Assembly (NCBI RefSeq): GCF_002754315.1 | Contig: NZ_PEFE01000001.1 | Location: 3,224,001 to 3,288,000 of the forward strand | Direction: 5' to 3' | Length of the DNA stretch: 64,000 nucleotides | From: Flavobacterium sp. 11 | GTDB lineage: Bacteria > Bacteroidota > Bacteroidia > Flavobacteriales > Flavobacteriaceae | Position numbers and translations under genes: made by a program | Part shown: positions 48,022 to 56,106 of the stretch, in pieces | Layout of the letters: each line of letters begins with the position of its first letter | Numbering within the stretch: position 1 is the first letter of the stretch | The notes under the pieces: generated by a model | Databases searched by the model: none | The model's input: only the letters and a program-made list of their open reading frames with translations | What the model was told of the DNA's origin: nothing

Positions 48022-48333
48022 TTATGGAGCAACTACTTCTCCATCCCATTCTATAATGCCTCCAACTAAGTTATATGCATTTTCAAAGCCCAGCTCATTC
48101 ATTATTTCACAGGCTTTTGCACTTCTCATTCCGGAGCGACAATACACATAATAGTTTTTTGTTTTGTCTAACGCTTCAATTTCAGAGATAAAACCTTGTC
48201 CCAAATGAATATCAATATTAATGGCATTGGCTATAATTCCTTCGTTAAATTCGGCTTCGGTTCTCACGTCTAAAATTACTGCGTTTTCGTCAGTTTCAAA
48301 TTGAGAAACCCAATCTTCTTGTGTTAAATTCAT
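48022..48333 (-). CDS. Single-domain rhodanese
   Basis: A 103-residue cytoplasmic rhodanese with VILDVRTEAEFNEGIIANAINIDI and active loop YCRSGMRSAKACEI. It has the usual length. It is divergent from the Crp/Fnr regulator gene across a 286-bp gap and upstream of gapN on the same strand. A possible minus-strand -7 box (AATCTTTG, 7 of 8) lies about 22 bp upstream of its start, but no copy of the Crp-type dyad sits at the expected distance. Confidence 0.9.
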   Translation of the reverse strand: MNLTQEDWVSQFETDENAVILDVRTEAEFNEGIIANAINIDIHLGQGFISEIEALDKTKNYYVYCRSGMRSAKACEIMNELGFENAYNLVGGIIEWDGEVVAP

Positions 48334-48619
48334 AGTGATGTTTTTTGTAAAAATACAAAGATTTTAGCTAACAATAAACGCACGATTTGTTAATTGGATA
48401 ATATTCATAAGAAAACGTTTTCGCAAAACATTAATTATCAAGAAACTATAAAATCAGCAAGTATTTTTACGAAAAATAGCCTATTAAATCCATAGGAAAT
48501 GTGTAAACAATATAGCGCCAATCAAGGACCAGCCATTTTCTTTAACGCCAAAAATTACCATCCTTTTTTGAGTTTTTTAGATTACTTTTACAATACAAAC
48601 GATAGAAAAAAAGACCAAA

Positions 48620-49246
48620 ATGCTTGATTCCGTAAAAAAAATTTTTCCTTCATTTTCTAATGAATTAGTGAAAGAAATAGAAGCCAATGCAACTATTCAT
48701 TCCTATCAAACAGGTGATATAATTATACGAACTGGGCAGTATATCAAAAACACTGTTTTAGTAATCAGCGGGAAAATAAAGATTTACCGCGAAGATGAAA
48801 ATGGCGGTGAATTTTTCATGTATTATTTGCAACCCGGACAAGCTTGTGCCATTTCTATGATTTGTGCCACCAAAAACGAAAAAAGCCAAATAATGGCTAA
48901 AGTTGTTGAGGATGTTGAATTAATCATGGTTCCGCTTCCATTAATGGATAAGTGGATGATGGAGCACCGCAGTTGGTATGAATTTGTGATTGGTTCTTAT
49001 CGCAGTCGTTTTGAAGAAGTCTTGGAAGTGATTGACAGTATTGCATTCAGGGCAATGGACGAGCGTTTGGAATTTTATTTGAAACGCCATGCTGATGCTT
49101 GTGGCTGCAAGGAATTGAAACTGTCCCATCAGGAAATCGCATCTGAGCTCAATACATCAAGAGAAGTAATTTCCCGTTTGTTGAAAAAAATGGAACAACG
49201 CGGTATTGTTTCCTTACACCGCAATAACATTGAACTATTAAAATAA
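48620..49246 (+). CDS. Crp/Fnr-family transcriptional regulator, candidate activator of the sulfur regulon
   Basis: A 208-residue regulator with a cyclic-nucleotide-binding fold (residues ~15-125) and a C-terminal winged helix. The recognition helix region is LSHQEIASELNTSREVISRLLKKME. Cysteines at 76, 82, 161 and 163 (QACAISMICATK and ACGCKEL) could act as a thiol or persulfide sensor, since the ligand pocket lacks the classic cAMP arginine-serine pair. It stands 67 bp upstream of TSUP copy 2. Five promoters in the window carry a Crp-type dyad, so this is the likely DNA-binding partner, an inference. It lacks the dyad in its own upstream region. Confidence 0.88.
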   Translation: MLDSVKKIFPSFSNELVKEIEANATIHSYQTGDIIIRTGQYIKNTVLVISGKIKIYREDENGGEFFMYYLQPGQACAISMICATKNEKSQIMAKVVEDVELIMVPLPLMDKWMMEHRSWYEFVIGSYRSRFEEVLEVIDSIAFRAMDERLEFYLKRHADACGCKELKLSHQEIASELNTSREVISRLLKKMEQRGIVSLHRNNIELLK

Positions 49247-49313
49247 AATTAGCTCAATAAAATCCATTTCTTGTAAACAAAATGGATAGAAATATTATTT
49301 CAAAAAATTTAAG

Positions 49314-50102
49314 ATGGAATATTTAGGCTATTTTGCTTCAATTATTATTGGGCTTTCATTAGGATTAATTGGAGGCGGAGGATCTATACTTACTATTCCT
49401 ATTCTGGTTTATCTCTTTAAAATAGATCCTGAAACGGCTACCAGTTATTCTCTATTTATAGTGGGAATCACGGCTTTATTTGGATGCATCAGTCACTATA
49501 AAATGGGAAATCTTAAAATTAAATCGGCATTATATTTTGCCATTCCTTCCGTTTTTTCTATCCTGATCATTCGAGAAGTCATTTTCCCAAAAATAGCGGC
49601 AACAATTTTCTCCATTGCTTCCTACCAAGTATCAAAAAATTTTCTGATAATGATTGTTTTTTCAGTACTCATGATAGCAGCCGCTATAGCTATGATACGC
49701 AAAACAAAAACGGTTATAAGTCCTCCAAAAACAAATTATACACAGCTTGGGCTAATTGGATTTTTAATTGGAATTGTAACCGGATTTTTAGGAGCCGGAG
49801 GCGGGTTTTTAATCATCCCAGCCTTATTATTTTTTGCTAATTTACCAATGAAACAAGCCGTTGGCACCTCATTATTGATTATCTTTATAAACTCAAGTAT
49901 CGGTTTTGGAGGTGATTTATATATTGGTACTCCTATAGATTATTCGTTTTTACTGATGATTTCAAGTATGGCATTTATAGGAATGATTATTGGCATCAAG
50001 CTTTCAAAAAAAATAGATGGAACTAAACTAAAACCAATCTTTGGTTGGTTTGTATTAGTAATGGGAATTTATATTATTATCAAAGAATTTTTCTTCAATT
50101 AA
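49314..50102 (+). CDS. TSUP (TauE/SafE) family permease, sulfur-island copy 2
   Basis: A 262-residue membrane protein, closely similar along its length to the TSUP at 30129: MEYLGYFASIIIGLSLGLIGGGGSILTIP is matched by MEYIGYF...LGLIGGGGSILTVP, and both end in FGWFVLVMGIYIIIKE-type text. The family exports or imports sulfite, thiosulfate or related anions. It follows the Crp/Fnr regulator gene by 67 bp and may be co-transcribed with it. The second MBL-rhodanese gene follows under its own Crp-type promoter. Confidence 0.88.
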   Translation: MEYLGYFASIIIGLSLGLIGGGGSILTIPILVYLFKIDPETATSYSLFIVGITALFGCISHYKMGNLKIKSALYFAIPSVFSILIIREVIFPKIAATIFSIASYQVSKNFLIMIVFSVLMIAAAIAMIRKTKTVISPPKTNYTQLGLIGFLIGIVTGFLGAGGGFLIIPALLFFANLPMKQAVGTSLLIIFINSSIGFGGDLYIGTPIDYSFLLMISSMAFIGMIIGIKLSKKIDGTKLKPIFGWFVLVMGIYIIIKEFFFN

Positions 50103-50112
50103 AAAATGGAAT

Positions 50113-50156
50113 GTAACAATTGTCACTGTTTATCCTAAAAAACAGAAGTACATTTG
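50113..50156 (+). promoter_or_regulatory. Crp-type operator plus -7 box upstream of MBL-rhodanese copy 2
   Basis: GTAACAATTGTCAC at 50113-50126 is the reverse-orientation form of the shared dyad. TACATTTG at 50149-50156 matches TAnnTTTG exactly and ends 36.5 bp from the dyad centre. No -33 TTG. The gene starts at 50182. Confidence 0.75.
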
Positions 50157-50181
50157 TACTGTAAAATTAAAAAACGCAATC

Positions 50182-51597
50182 ATGCAAATAGAACAAATAT
50201 ATACAGGATGTTTAGCCCAAGGTGCTTACTATATAACCTCAAATGGCGAAGCGGCAATTATTGACCCGTTACGTGAAACCCAACCTTATCTGGACCGATT
50301 GGAGAGAGATGGCGTAAAATTAAAATACATTTTCGAAACCCATTTCCACGCTGATTTTGTATCCGGTCACGTTGATTTGAGCAGAGAAACCGGCGCTCCA
50401 ATTGTTTATGGTCCAAATGCAACTTGTGAATTTGAATGTATTTCTGCTAAAGACGGACAGGAATTCTCCATTGGAAACATCAAAATAAAAGTATTGCACA
50501 CTCCTGGACATACGATGGAAAGCTCCACTTTTTTATTGATTGACGAAAACGGAAAAGACCATGCCATTTTCTCCGGAGACACTTTGTTTATTGGAGATGT
50601 AGGAAGACCGGATTTAGCACAAAAAGCGGCACACATGACTCAAGAGCAATTAGCGGGTATTTTATTTCATTCCTTAAGAGATAAAGTGATGACTTTGGCA
50701 GATGATGTCATTGTGTATCCGGCTCACGGTGCAGGAAGTGCCTGTGGAAAAAATATGAGTAAGGAAACAGTATCAACCATTGGCGACCAAAAAGCTACAA
50801 ATTATGCGTTGCGAGCCAATATGACTGAAGCCGAATTTATACAAGAAGTAACTGAGGGTTTATTACCTCCTCCAGCCTATTTTGGAATGAATGTGGCGAT
50901 GAATAAAAAAGGATATGACAGTTTTGAAAACGTATTGCATTTAGGAATGCGCGCGTTATCTGTAGTTGAATTTGAAGTGGCTGCCGAAGAAACCGGAGCC
51001 TTAATTCTAGATACTCGAAAAAACGGTGAATTTGCCAAAGGATTTATTCCTCAATCGATAAACATTGGAATTGATGGCGATTTCGCTCCTTGGGTTGGTG
51101 CTTTAATTGCCGATGTAAAACAACCAATTTTAATTGTTTGTGAACTGGGTCAAGAGGAAGAAACCGTTACGCGCTTAAGTCGTGTAGGTTTTGATAAGTT
51201 GATTGGCCATCTTGATGGTGGTTTTAATGCTTGGGCAAAAGCCGGAAAAGAAGTTGATACCGTAAATAGAATAACAGCCGAACAATTTGCTGCAGCTGTG
51301 AAAATTGGCGAAAGCAACGTAATCGATATCCGTAAAGAAAGTGAATATTGTGCCGAGCATGTTGAAGAAGCCTACAGCAAGCCTTTAGCTGCAATAAATG
51401 AATGGATAAAAGATATAAATCCAAAAGAACATTTTTATTTGCATTGCGCAGGCGGATACCGCAGTATGATTGCGGCTTCGATACTGGAAGCTCGCGGATT
51501 TAGAAATTTTACAGAAATTGAAGGTGGCTTTAATGCTATTGCAAAAACGACTGTTCCAAAAACCGATTTTGTTTGCCAAAGTAAAGTTTTGAAATAA
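50182..51597 (+). CDS. Persulfide dioxygenase-like MBL protein with two rhodanese domains, copy 2
   Basis: A 471-residue paralogue of the protein at 31873, nearly identical in the metallo-beta-lactamase half (ETHFHADFVSGH, LHTPGHTMES, FSGDTLFIGD, YPAHGAGSACGK). Unlike copy 1, its first rhodanese loop reads VCELGQEEE and so has a Cys at or near the active position. The second loop is HCAGGYRS in both. It would oxidise persulfide to sulfite and move sulfane sulfur. It heads a run with a methyltransferase, a small membrane protein and a thioredoxin. Confidence 0.9.
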   Translation: MQIEQIYTGCLAQGAYYITSNGEAAIIDPLRETQPYLDRLERDGVKLKYIFETHFHADFVSGHVDLSRETGAPIVYGPNATCEFECISAKDGQEFSIGNIKIKVLHTPGHTMESSTFLLIDENGKDHAIFSGDTLFIGDVGRPDLAQKAAHMTQEQLAGILFHSLRDKVMTLADDVIVYPAHGAGSACGKNMSKETVSTIGDQKATNYALRANMTEAEFIQEVTEGLLPPPAYFGMNVAMNKKGYDSFENVLHLGMRALSVVEFEVAAEETGALILDTRKNGEFAKGFIPQSINIGIDGDFAPWVGALIADVKQPILIVCELGQEEETVTRLSRVGFDKLIGHLDGGFNAWAKAGKEVDTVNRITAEQFAAAVKIGESNVIDIRKESEYCAEHVEEAYSKPLAAINEWIKDINPKEHFYLHCAGGYRSMIAASILEARGFRNFTEIEGGFNAIAKTTVPKTDFVCQSKVLK

Positions 51598-51646
51598 AAG
51601 CAATTTCAATAACAATAGTAAAAGCATTTTCAAAAAAAATGAAATT

Positions 51647-52483
51647 ATGGAAGATATAAAATGTTGTGTAGTTTCCTGTGATAAACCGCTAGACGCATCT
51701 TATTGGGAATCGCAATACGAAGCCAAAACTACCGGTTGGGATTTAGGCAAAGTATCGCCGCCCATACAAACATATGTAGATACGATTGCCCATAAAAACT
51801 GCAGTATTTTGATTCCCGGTTGCGGAAACAGTTATGAAGCCGAATATCTTTTGCAACAAGGTTTTACAAACATAACCGTTATAGATATTGCGCCAACACC
51901 TGTGGCAGTTTTAAAAGAAAAGTTCAAAAACAATCCTAATATTCAAATCATACTGGGTGATTTCTTTGAACATAAAGGGAACTATGATTTGGTTCTTGAG
52001 CAAACTTTTTTCTGTGCTTTGCCTCCAACAATGCGTCAAAAATACGTTTGGAAAATGCATCAACTTTTGGCTGATGAAGGAATTTTAGCGGGATTATTGT
52101 TCAATAGAATGTTTGAATCTGGCCCTCCTTTTGGCGGAAGCAAAGAAGAATATGAACTGCTTTTTACAGCTGCTTTTGACTTTTTGAAAATGAATGTTTC
52201 TGAAAATTCAATTGCACCAAGAGCAAATTCTGAATTGTTTTTCGAATTAAAAAAGAACAATCAGGTTGTTGTGAATTTATATGAATTTGATGGAATTACG
52301 TGCAGCGACTGTATGGAAACCATCACAAAAAAATTGGCAGGAATTGACTGTGTATTAAATGTAAGCATCAGCAGTAACTTTGCTGAAGTATTAATTGTCA
52401 GTAAAAATGAAATTGCAATCGAAGTATTGCAAGACGTTATTTCTTATGATGAGAAGTATAAAATAAAAAAAATAAATCCGTAA
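51647..52483 (+). CDS. TPMT-like methyltransferase fused to an HMA-like domain
   Basis: A 278-residue protein. Residues ~15-205 are a SAM-dependent methyltransferase of the thiopurine S-methyltransferase type (YWESQYEAKTTGWDLG, IPGCGNSYEAEYLL, EQTFFCALPP). Residues ~212-278 resemble a heavy-metal-associated ferredoxin-like domain with GITCSDCMETITKKLAGI, a CxxC metal or sulfur site. TPMT-like enzymes methylate thiols and chalcogen compounds. The fusion, placed after a persulfide dioxygenase gene, suggests methylation of sulfide, selenium or tellurium compounds, or of a metal-bound thiol; this is inference. The N-terminus also has CCVVSC. Confidence 0.82.
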   Translation: MEDIKCCVVSCDKPLDASYWESQYEAKTTGWDLGKVSPPIQTYVDTIAHKNCSILIPGCGNSYEAEYLLQQGFTNITVIDIAPTPVAVLKEKFKNNPNIQIILGDFFEHKGNYDLVLEQTFFCALPPTMRQKYVWKMHQLLADEGILAGLLFNRMFESGPPFGGSKEEYELLFTAAFDFLKMNVSENSIAPRANSELFFELKKNNQVVVNLYEFDGITCSDCMETITKKLAGIDCVLNVSISSNFAEVLIVSKNEIAIEVLQDVISYDEKYKIKKINP

Positions 52484-52508
52484 AACTAAATTCTTTTTTT
52501 CGAAAAAA

Positions 52509-52715
52509 ATGAAAGCATTATTATTTACAAATTGGCATCTTATGCGCTGGGTTCGTCTGGTGTTTGCCTTATTTTTATTTGCTCAAGCCTATATTTTAAA
52601 AGAGTGGATGTTCATTGGTTTTGGACTATTTTTCTTCATTCAGGTCATTTTTAATTTGGGTTGTGGTTCTAATGGTTGTACTATTCCTAACAATAAATAC
52701 AATAAAGATGAATAA
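52509..52715 (+). CDS. Small two-helix membrane protein (YgaP C-terminal/DUF2892-like)
   Basis: A 68-residue protein with two hydrophobic helices and a C-terminal CGSNGCTIPNNK. The layout recalls the membrane part of rhodanese YgaP and DUF2892 proteins, which bind sulfur anions at the membrane. It ends overlapping the next gene by 8 bp (GATGAATAA), so the two are coupled. Function here is unknown but the neighbours are sulfur genes. Confidence 0.7.
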   Translation: MKALLFTNWHLMRWVRLVFALFLFAQAYILKEWMFIGFGLFFFIQVIFNLGCGSNGCTIPNNKYNKDE

Positions 52716-53007
52716 TTTCGCTACGATTATCAATTCAGACAAACCGGTCTTAGTAGACTTTTTTGCCACATGGTGCGGACCTTGCAAAATGCTCAGTCCC
52801 ATTTTAAGAGAAGTAAAAGACAGCTTAGGTGATAATGTTTCCATCATCAAAATTGATGTGGACAAAAACCAGCAAATTTCAAGTCAGTATCAGGTTAGAG
52901 GCGTTCCAACGATGATTTTATTCCAAAACGGAAAACAATTATGGAGACAATCCGGTGTAGTATCCAAAGAGGAAATCATCAAAACTATTTTGGAAAAAAA
53001 GCAATAA
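52708..53007 (+). CDS. Thioredoxin
   Basis: A 99-residue cytoplasmic thioredoxin with DFFATWCGPCKMLSP and the cis-proline motif GVPTMILF. ATG 52708 is chosen because it gives a normal thioredoxin start and overlaps the preceding stop by 8 bp. The earlier TTG frame start at 52615 would add an unrelated hydrophobic leader read from the previous gene. It probably reduces rhodanese persulfides or the other sulfur enzymes of this transcript. Confidence 0.9.
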   Translation: MNNFATIINSDKPVLVDFFATWCGPCKMLSPILREVKDSLGDNVSIIKIDVDKNQQISSQYQVRGVPTMILFQNGKQLWRQSGVVSKEEIIKTILEKKQ

Positions 53008-53156
53008 ATAACCCAAAGCATTTGCAACTTAGAAGTTACTTTTGGGAGTGATTATTGAACTTTTGGCAACACATTTTTTTTTCGAAAAAAGTGTCATCTA
53101 AGTTTTGTTTTATACTTTCAGAATTTAATTGTTATTTTTCCTAACTTAGGCTCACT

Positions 53157-53888
53157 ATGGAAAAACCGCGCCAATATAGACTTTCAAAATCTGAATCTTT
53201 ATTTGTAAGAGGACCTTTGACACGATTAAAAAATCTTTTTTTTACTTTCAAAGTCCAATACAACTTCATTAGAGCTTTTCAAAAAATGCATTTTATTGGT
53301 CCTTGTGTTACGGTTTTTGGCTCTGCCAGATTTGGTCCGGAAACAGAACATTACAAAAGTGCTGAAAAAATTGGTGCAGAAATTGCCAAATTAGGATTTA
53401 CAGTAATGACAGGTGGCGGTCCAGGAGTTATGGAAGCAGCAAATAAAGGAGCGTATGAAGCAGGAGGTTATTCTGTGGGGTCAAATATTGTGCTTCCTAT
53501 TGAACAAAAACCAAATCCTTATTTGCACAAATGGATTTACATTCCGTACTTTTTTGTAAGGAAAGTCATTTTAATAAAATATTCCTATGCATTCGTTGTT
53601 ATGCCAGGAGGAATAGGGACGCTCGACGAATTATTTGAAGCACTGACACTGATTCAAAATAAAATAATTAATAATTTCCCCATAGTAATTTTTGATACTG
53701 AATATCACAAAGAGTTGTACCATCACATTCAAGTTATGTCACAAAATGAGAGCATCAGTCCTGAGGATATGAGCCTTTTATTTGTAACGGACTCCGTTGA
53801 GGAATTGATTGAGCATCTTAAAAAACATGCTATCAAAAAATTTGGTTTAAAAAAACAGGAGTACAAACCTCAACGGTGGTTTGGATAA
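53157..53888 (+). CDS. LOG-family protein (nucleoside 5'-monophosphate phosphoribohydrolase type)
   Basis: A 243-residue Rossmann-like protein of the TIGR00730/LOG family. Diagnostic motifs are MTGGGPGVMEAANKGAYE and MPGGIGTLDELFEALTLIQ (PGGxGTxxE). The family cleaves a base from nucleoside 5'-monophosphates. It ends 6 bp from the stop of the convergent kinase gene and belongs to no obvious operon. Confidence 0.9.
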   Translation: MEKPRQYRLSKSESLFVRGPLTRLKNLFFTFKVQYNFIRAFQKMHFIGPCVTVFGSARFGPETEHYKSAEKIGAEIAKLGFTVMTGGGPGVMEAANKGAYEAGGYSVGSNIVLPIEQKPNPYLHKWIYIPYFFVRKVILIKYSYAFVVMPGGIGTLDELFEALTLIQNKIINNFPIVIFDTEYHKELYHHIQVMSQNESISPEDMSLLFVTDSVEELIEHLKKHAIKKFGLKKQEYKPQRWFG

Positions 53889-53894
53889 AAGACT

Positions 53895-56039
53895 TTAATT
53901 TTTTAACCATTTAAAAAGCACCTTTTCTAAGTTGGATCGAATAATGGGTTTCGAAACATAATCATCCATTCCTGATTCTAAACACTTTTCCTTTTCACCC
54001 AGCATTATCCCTGCAGTTAAGGCAATTATGGGAATATTATTGTATTTTTTTAGCTGTTTAATTTCGGCAGTAGTTTCATAACCATTTTTATGTGGCATTT
54101 GAATGTCCATTAAAATTAAATCCAGTTTCTCTTTTTTATACAATTTAATTGCTTTTTTACCATCAGAAGCTTCTAATACTGTGCTTCCCGGAAGTATTGA
54201 TTTAAGTAATGTTTTTACCAAAAGCATGTTGATTTTATTATCCTCGACAACTAATATTTTCTTGTTTGATAAATTTTTGATTGAAGGAATTTCTTCACCT
54301 ACCTCAACACTATCATCAAAATCTTTTGAATCATTTTTATGATTTGATTTTTCTAATTGAACCGTGAAGAAAAACTCACTTCCTTCGCCAAAATGACTAT
54401 TCAGTTCTAACTTACTGTTCATTAAAGCTAAAAGCTGGTTTGTAATAGCCAATCCTAAACCTGTTCCTCCAAATTTTCGCGTAATTGTATTATCTTCCTG
54501 TATGAAGGATTGGAATATTTTTTCATGATTTTCATCTTTTATTCCAATACCAGTATCCTTAACCAAAAATTTCAAATGACATTGATTTTCATTTTCTGAA
54601 AAAACTGCAGTAACATTTAACGCAACAGAACCTTCTTTTGTAAATTTCATCGCATTGCCAATTAAATTCACAAGAATCTGTTTCAATCGAACAGAATCAA
54701 CTAAAACATAATTGGGCACCGTAGCATCAATATTTACTATTAAATCTATGTTGTTTATTTCTGCTTGGTATTTAAAAATATCGATTACATGATGAATCAG
54801 GTCAAAAAGATTAACCTGTTCAACATTCAATTCTAATTTACCGGATTCAATTTTTGAAAAATCTAAAATATTATTGATAATCTCAATTAATATTATAGCT
54901 GATTCATGAACCGTATTCATATATTCGGTCTGATTTTTATCCAGATTTGTTTTCATCAGCAAATCCGTAAAACCAATGATTCCGTTCAATGGAGTCCTAA
55001 TTTCGTGACTCATATTAGTCAAAAAACTGGATTTTGCCTTATTCGCCGCTTCGGCTTGATCTCTGGCTTTAATCAATTCAATTTCTAATTTTTTTAGCTC
55101 CGTAATTTCAATAAAACTGATCACAACTTCAGCTATTTCCCCTAAATTATTAAACACAGGAAAACCATTTATCAAAAGCCATTGAATGGAATCCTTCTCG
55201 TTTTTTTTAATTCCAATTATAAAATTCTTTATAAGTTTTTTAGTATTCAGAATTTCGTTTACCGGATAATTCTCCTGAGTCAAAGGCTTGTTATCTACTT
55301 TTATGAATTCCCACTCAGGATTAAAAATCTGTTTCCCATTCATCTGATCTATGTCTAACCCTATCAATTCAGAAGCTTTAGGATTAGAAAAAATTATCGA
55401 ATTGTCTTTATCATGCAAGATAATCCCAACATCAAGATTGTTTAATAATTCTCTGTACCGTTTTTCGCTTTCTCTCAGAGCGCATTCTGTCAATTTAAGT
55501 TGTGTAATATCTACAGCAGTAATTAGAGCTTCATTTCTATTTTCAAAAAGCACTGCTGTGAGGTAAACATTTATAGTAAAATTGTTCTCTAAAAACAGTT
55601 TTACTTCGCAACATTCTTTTCTATTGCTATGGAAAACATTGCTTAAGAATTCATTGAAGATTGGCTTTGTATCATCTGAAATGAAAAAACCAAATTGACT
55701 GTTTATTAATTTTGATCTGTCTTTTTGTAATAATTGGGAACCGGTAAGATTGAGTTGTGCTATTTTTCCTGAATTTGTTAGTGTAAAATAACCTGAAGGA
55801 GCAAAATCATACAATTCAGTATATTTTTGCATAGCCATTTCGGCTTCTTCTTTCGCAAGAATCAGTTCTTCTTTTTGCATCTCCAATTCTATCTGATGAA
55901 CTTCTAATTCATGGATCAGTTTTAATGTTTCCACTTCTGAAAGTTTAGAATCAGTTAATGAATCTTTTTGTTGTTGCAATTCCTCTGCTTTCTGTCTCAG
56001 GATTATTTGAGCTTCTGATTTATTTCTAATATTTTCCAT
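53895..56039 (-). CDS. PAS-PAS hybrid sensor histidine kinase
   Basis: A 714-residue cytoplasmic hybrid kinase without clear membrane segments. The order is an N-terminal coiled coil (residues ~1-70, rich in E, L, K), PAS (~72-180), PAS with PAC (~190-310), HisKA with [12 protein letters not shown] and phospho-acceptor His345, HATPase with NLIGNAMKFTKEG, DTGIGI and GGTGLGLAI, and a receiver domain with phospho-acceptor Asp645 in LILMDIQMP. It is the last gene of a minus-strand run that follows the CheB-CheR fusion by 67 bp. It is paralogous in its second half to the kinase at 59905. Its signal is unknown. Confidence 0.92.
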   Translation of the reverse strand: MENIRNKSEAQIILRQKAEELQQQKDSLTDSKLSEVETLKLIHELEVHQIELEMQKEELILAKEEAEMAMQKYTELYDFAPSGYFTLTNSGKIAQLNLTGSQLLQKDRSKLINSQFGFFISDDTKPIFNEFLSNVFHSNRKECCEVKLFLENNFTINVYLTAVLFENRNEALITAVDITQLKLTECALRESEKRYRELLNNLDVGIILHDKDNSIIFSNPKASELIGLDIDQMNGKQIFNPEWEFIKVDNKPLTQENYPVNEILNTKKLIKNFIIGIKKNEKDSIQWLLINGFPVFNNLGEIAEVVISFIEITELKKLEIELIKARDQAEAANKAKSSFLTNMSHEIRTPLNGIIGFTDLLMKTNLDKNQTEYMNTVHESAIILIEIINNILDFSKIESGKLELNVEQVNLFDLIHHVIDIFKYQAEINNIDLIVNIDATVPNYVLVDSVRLKQILVNLIGNAMKFTKEGSVALNVTAVFSENENQCHLKFLVKDTGIGIKDENHEKIFQSFIQEDNTITRKFGGTGLGLAITNQLLALMNSKLELNSHFGEGSEFFFTVQLEKSNHKNDSKDFDDSVEVGEEIPSIKNLSNKKILVVEDNKINMLLVKTLLKSILPGSTVLEASDGKKAIKLYKKEKLDLILMDIQMPHKNGYETTAEIKQLKKYNNIPIIALTAGIMLGEKEKCLESGMDDYVSKPIIRSNLEKVLFKWLKN

Positions 56040-56106
56040 GAGTACTACTTTTTAAAAATACTTTTATTCTTGTTTACAATTGGAAATTATATGCTCATTA
56101 CATTTT

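Noticed and set aside
48334..48619. A Crp-type operator for autoregulation in the gap upstream of the regulator and rhodanese genes
   Set aside because: I checked 36.5 bp upstream of the minus-strand AATCTTTG box and the stretch before 48620. Neither shows GTnAC half-sites in the right arrangement.
53012..53046. Hairpin CCCAAA...TTTGGG after the thioredoxin gene
   Set aside because: The outer and inner stems are short, separated by unpaired bases and have no T-tract, so I did not call it a terminator.
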